Assembly (NCBI GenBank): GCA_964035545.1
Contig: OZ037773.1
Span: forward strand, 10,302,751-10,366,750
From: Bugula neritina
Taxonomy: Eukaryota; Bryozoa; Gymnolaemata; Cheilostomatida; Bugulidae
DNA: 64,000 nt
Reading direction: 5' to 3'
Part shown: piece after piece, positions 62,201 to 64,000 of the stretch
How the letters are laid out: the number at the start of each line of letters is the position of its first letter
Numbering within the stretch: position 1 is the stretch's first letter
Made by a program: the position numbers and the translations under genes
The notes under the pieces: model-generated
What the model saw: the letters and a program-made list of their open reading frames with translations, nothing else
Databases searched by the model: none
What the model was told of the DNA's origin: nothing

Positions 62201-63889
62201 TTTTCAGCAATTCAGTGACAGACTTCAAAACTGTTGGATAACTGTATTTTAGTTAAAATATCAAAAGCTATATGCCTATCAGTTTATATTGTAAATAAAT
62301 TGATAAAAGGCAGTCCAGAAAGTTTATTGTATTATTATGTATACCTTGTATATTATATATAGCTATATTAATTATATAATATATTTATATAATTATATAT
62401 AATGTCATTGGTTTCATCATTTAATTCCATTTTAAATTTTATAGTAACCATATTTTTTAAAGCCAATAAGAAGAAATATAGAACAGCAACAATGGTGTTA
62501 TTATATTAGTCTAGTATTATTAGAGTACGCTTATATATAGTAGCATAAATATTACAGTAAAATATATATAATATGCTGCAATAGAGTACATATTGTAGTA
62601 ACTATTAGCAACTATCAACTTATATAACCCGAAGCTCTGTACTTACCAACACATTCCTCTGTCCTCCACTCTCCATCTCCACACCCTTGGAAACACAACT
62701 CTCCATTTGCACAGTTTCTTTCTCCACATTCTGTAGTCTATAAGTTGATTACAGCTGGTATACGTTATACAGGAAACTATAATACAGCTGGTATACGTTA
62801 TACGAGTAACTATAATACAGCTGGTATACGTTATACGAGTAACTATAATACAGCTGGTATACGTTATACGAGTAACTATAATACAGCTGGTATACGTTAT
62901 ACAGGAAACTATAATACAGCTGGTATACGTTATACGAGTAACTATAATACAGCTGGTATATGTTATACAGGAAACTATAATACAGCTGGTATACGTTATA
63001 CAAGTAACTATAATACAGCTGGTATACGTTATACGAGTAACTATAATAATACAGCTGGTATACGTTATACGAGAAACTATAATACAGTTGGTATACGTTA
63101 TACGAGTAACTATAATACAGTTGGTATACGTTATACGAGTAACTATAATACAGCTGATATACGTTATACATGAAACTATAATACATATTTTATATTACTT
63201 CAAAGCTTTATATCCGTATATTAAGCAGAATCACAATAACAGTAATATAGGCTAAAATATTCATGAGTAACATATTATTTGGTGGGTGATATTTATAGTA
63301 GGTAATATATATAAATAGTTAGTATTTCCCCTCACCTCAGACACCAACTCCACATACTGGCCTCTCTTTGAGCTGCTAGCCGTCTGAATATCTGCCGGAT
63401 CCAAAGTTGTGTTGAACTCATAACAAGAACCTGGGGATAAGGACATTCTCATCAGTTAGAAACTCTTTGTGACACTTTAATGCTCTCACAGATATATTAT
63501 TGTAGTACAAAAAGTATAGAATGCTGCAGGAGAAATTGCTATATATTTGTAACTTTTATAGGTCAATTTGTAAATTCAGCATTTTAGGTGTTATAGGTAT
63601 AGCTGTAAGTAAGCAAGTGTAGATATTAGTATGTATTATGGGCATAGCTAGGTGTTGGTATACAGGAAATAAACTCTTTCGGGGGGGGGGGGGGGGGGGA
63701 GGTGTTTCTCCAACAGACCAGTTTGAGAGTCTCGGTAGACGCTGAAGCATTTAAAGGGAAATGACATCATGCAGTTGGAAACACAATCGGAGACACTTCT
63801 GGAATGCTCCACCTTCTGATTGGATGAAATGGCATTTCTTGAGAGAGAAACTTCTGACCCTGGCTCTACTCTCACACAGCTCGGTAATT
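56266..63889 (-). CDS. Secreted PAN/apple - EGF-like - triple CTHRC1-domain protein (copy 2, 5' end outside window)
   Basis: Exons, minus strand: 63719-63889, 63336-63430, 62647-62737, 62010-62110, 61203-61401, 60650-60814, 60139-60257, 59803-59909, 59443-59555, 58937-59107, 58407-58599, 57233-57330, 56266-56447. About 601 residues are visible; the signal-peptide exon should lie to the right. The visible part starts in the PAN/apple domain (DCVSNCMMSFPFKCFSVYRD), then a Cys-rich EGF-like exon (CGERNCANGELCFQGCGDGE), then three CTHRC1-type modules, ending QCPGCPDSNTATGWATIF and FVEELRLTEVKNC. Exon sizes and all phases match copy 1 one by one, so this is a tandem duplicate. The donor of the exon 60139-60257 is unusual (AAG|GTTTTG). 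Same strand, 2.4 kb upstream of copy 1. Confidence 0.9.
57570..57965. repeat. ACAAT/GCAAT pentamer array, about 400 bp
   Basis: ACAAT and GCAAT pentamers in irregular order, with the block AATATAGAACAAAACAATAC recurring four times, so the array grew by block duplication. It lies in intron 12 (counted as in copy 1) of copy 2. The long Leu/Tyr/Cys/Ile frames over it are artefacts. Confidence 0.95.
61040..61198. repeat. 26-bp tandem repeat AGCATAGACATCAATGCATT next to a donor
   Basis: Six units end within ten bases of the donor of exon 61203-61401 in copy 2. Confidence 0.9.
62742..63182. repeat. 30-bp tandem repeat, 14 copies, next to the EGF exon acceptor of copy 2
   Basis: Units CAGCTGGTATACGTTATACG plus AGTAACTATAATA start within 15 bases of the acceptor of exon 62647-62737 and run for 440 bases. 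There are no unique spacers, so it is a minisatellite. Confidence 0.95.
63681..63699. repeat. Poly-G tract (19 bp)
   Basis: Uninterrupted run of G, 20 bases inside the intron from the donor of exon 63719-63889 of copy 2. Confidence 0.95.
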
Positions 63890-64000
63890 CTAGAATTAAC
63901 CGCGTTTATGTAAAACATGCTCTACAGTATGAGTCATTATTCAACAGAGTATTATAGTAAGAATAATATATAGTATTGCAAATATTTTATTAATATTGTT
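63890..64000. other. Right window edge: intron of copy 2
   Basis: A+T-rich sequence upstream of the first visible exon of copy 2; the signal-peptide exon is expected beyond the edge. Confidence 0.6.

Noticed and set aside
62742-63182. Regular 30-bp repeats resembling a CRISPR array
   Set aside because: Units are contiguous without unique spacers, inside an intron of an animal gene; it is a minisatellite. The same holds for 19,105-19,312.

Overview
This is animal nuclear DNA: about 65 % A+T, intron-rich genes with GT-AG introns of roughly 100-700 bp, many intronic mini- and microsatellites, SINE-like repeats and a DNA-transposon-like element. The gene set (LARGE glycosyltransferase, CMTR2 cap methyltransferase, RING/B-box protein, TPR protein, CTHRC1-domain secreted proteins) says Metazoa. 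A sponge or another early-branching invertebrate is my best guess, but the species cannot be fixed from the sequence alone.

Layout. 0.9-2.55 kb (minus): a complete four-exon gene for a 135-residue protein of unknown function. 3.96-10.3 kb (plus): CMTR2 in 17 exons, with one uncertain junction. 15.2-22.75 kb (plus): LARGE in 16 exons, all splice phases agreeing, 713 residues, with possible 5' non-coding exons from 11.2 kb. 24.36-26.92 kb (plus): a five-exon RING plus degenerate B-box protein. 27.97-29.09 kb (plus): a broken TPR gene with a coding 42-bp minisatellite. 37.2-40.6 kb (minus): a six-exon SAM-dependent methyltransferase, followed downstream by two more copies of its last exon (35.4 and 31.6 kb). 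42.1-53.85 kb (minus): a complete 14-exon gene for a secreted PAN/apple + EGF-like + triple CTHRC1-type protein. 56.3-63.9 kb (minus): its tandem paralogue, lacking only the signal-peptide exon, which lies beyond the window.

Mobile DNA. A 3.7-kb element with perfect 23-bp terminal inverted repeats (42,666-46,358) sits inside the last intron of the first PAN/CTHRC1 gene. A truncated, nearly identical copy lies in opposite orientation at 32,071-34,969. The two copies flank the methyltransferase gene, giving 2.9-kb inverted arms. tRNA-derived SINE-like sequence is present inside the element and alone at about 4.95 kb, and a second dispersed family has copies at 25.66 and 34.98 kb.

The two most striking signals are (1) the tandem pair of PAN-EGF-3xCTHRC1 genes, whose exon sizes and phases match exon by exon, and (2) intronic tandem repeats that start on, and contain, the splice sites themselves, seen in several genes at both donors and acceptors. 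The genes form no obvious pathway; the only functional cluster is the secreted-protein pair.
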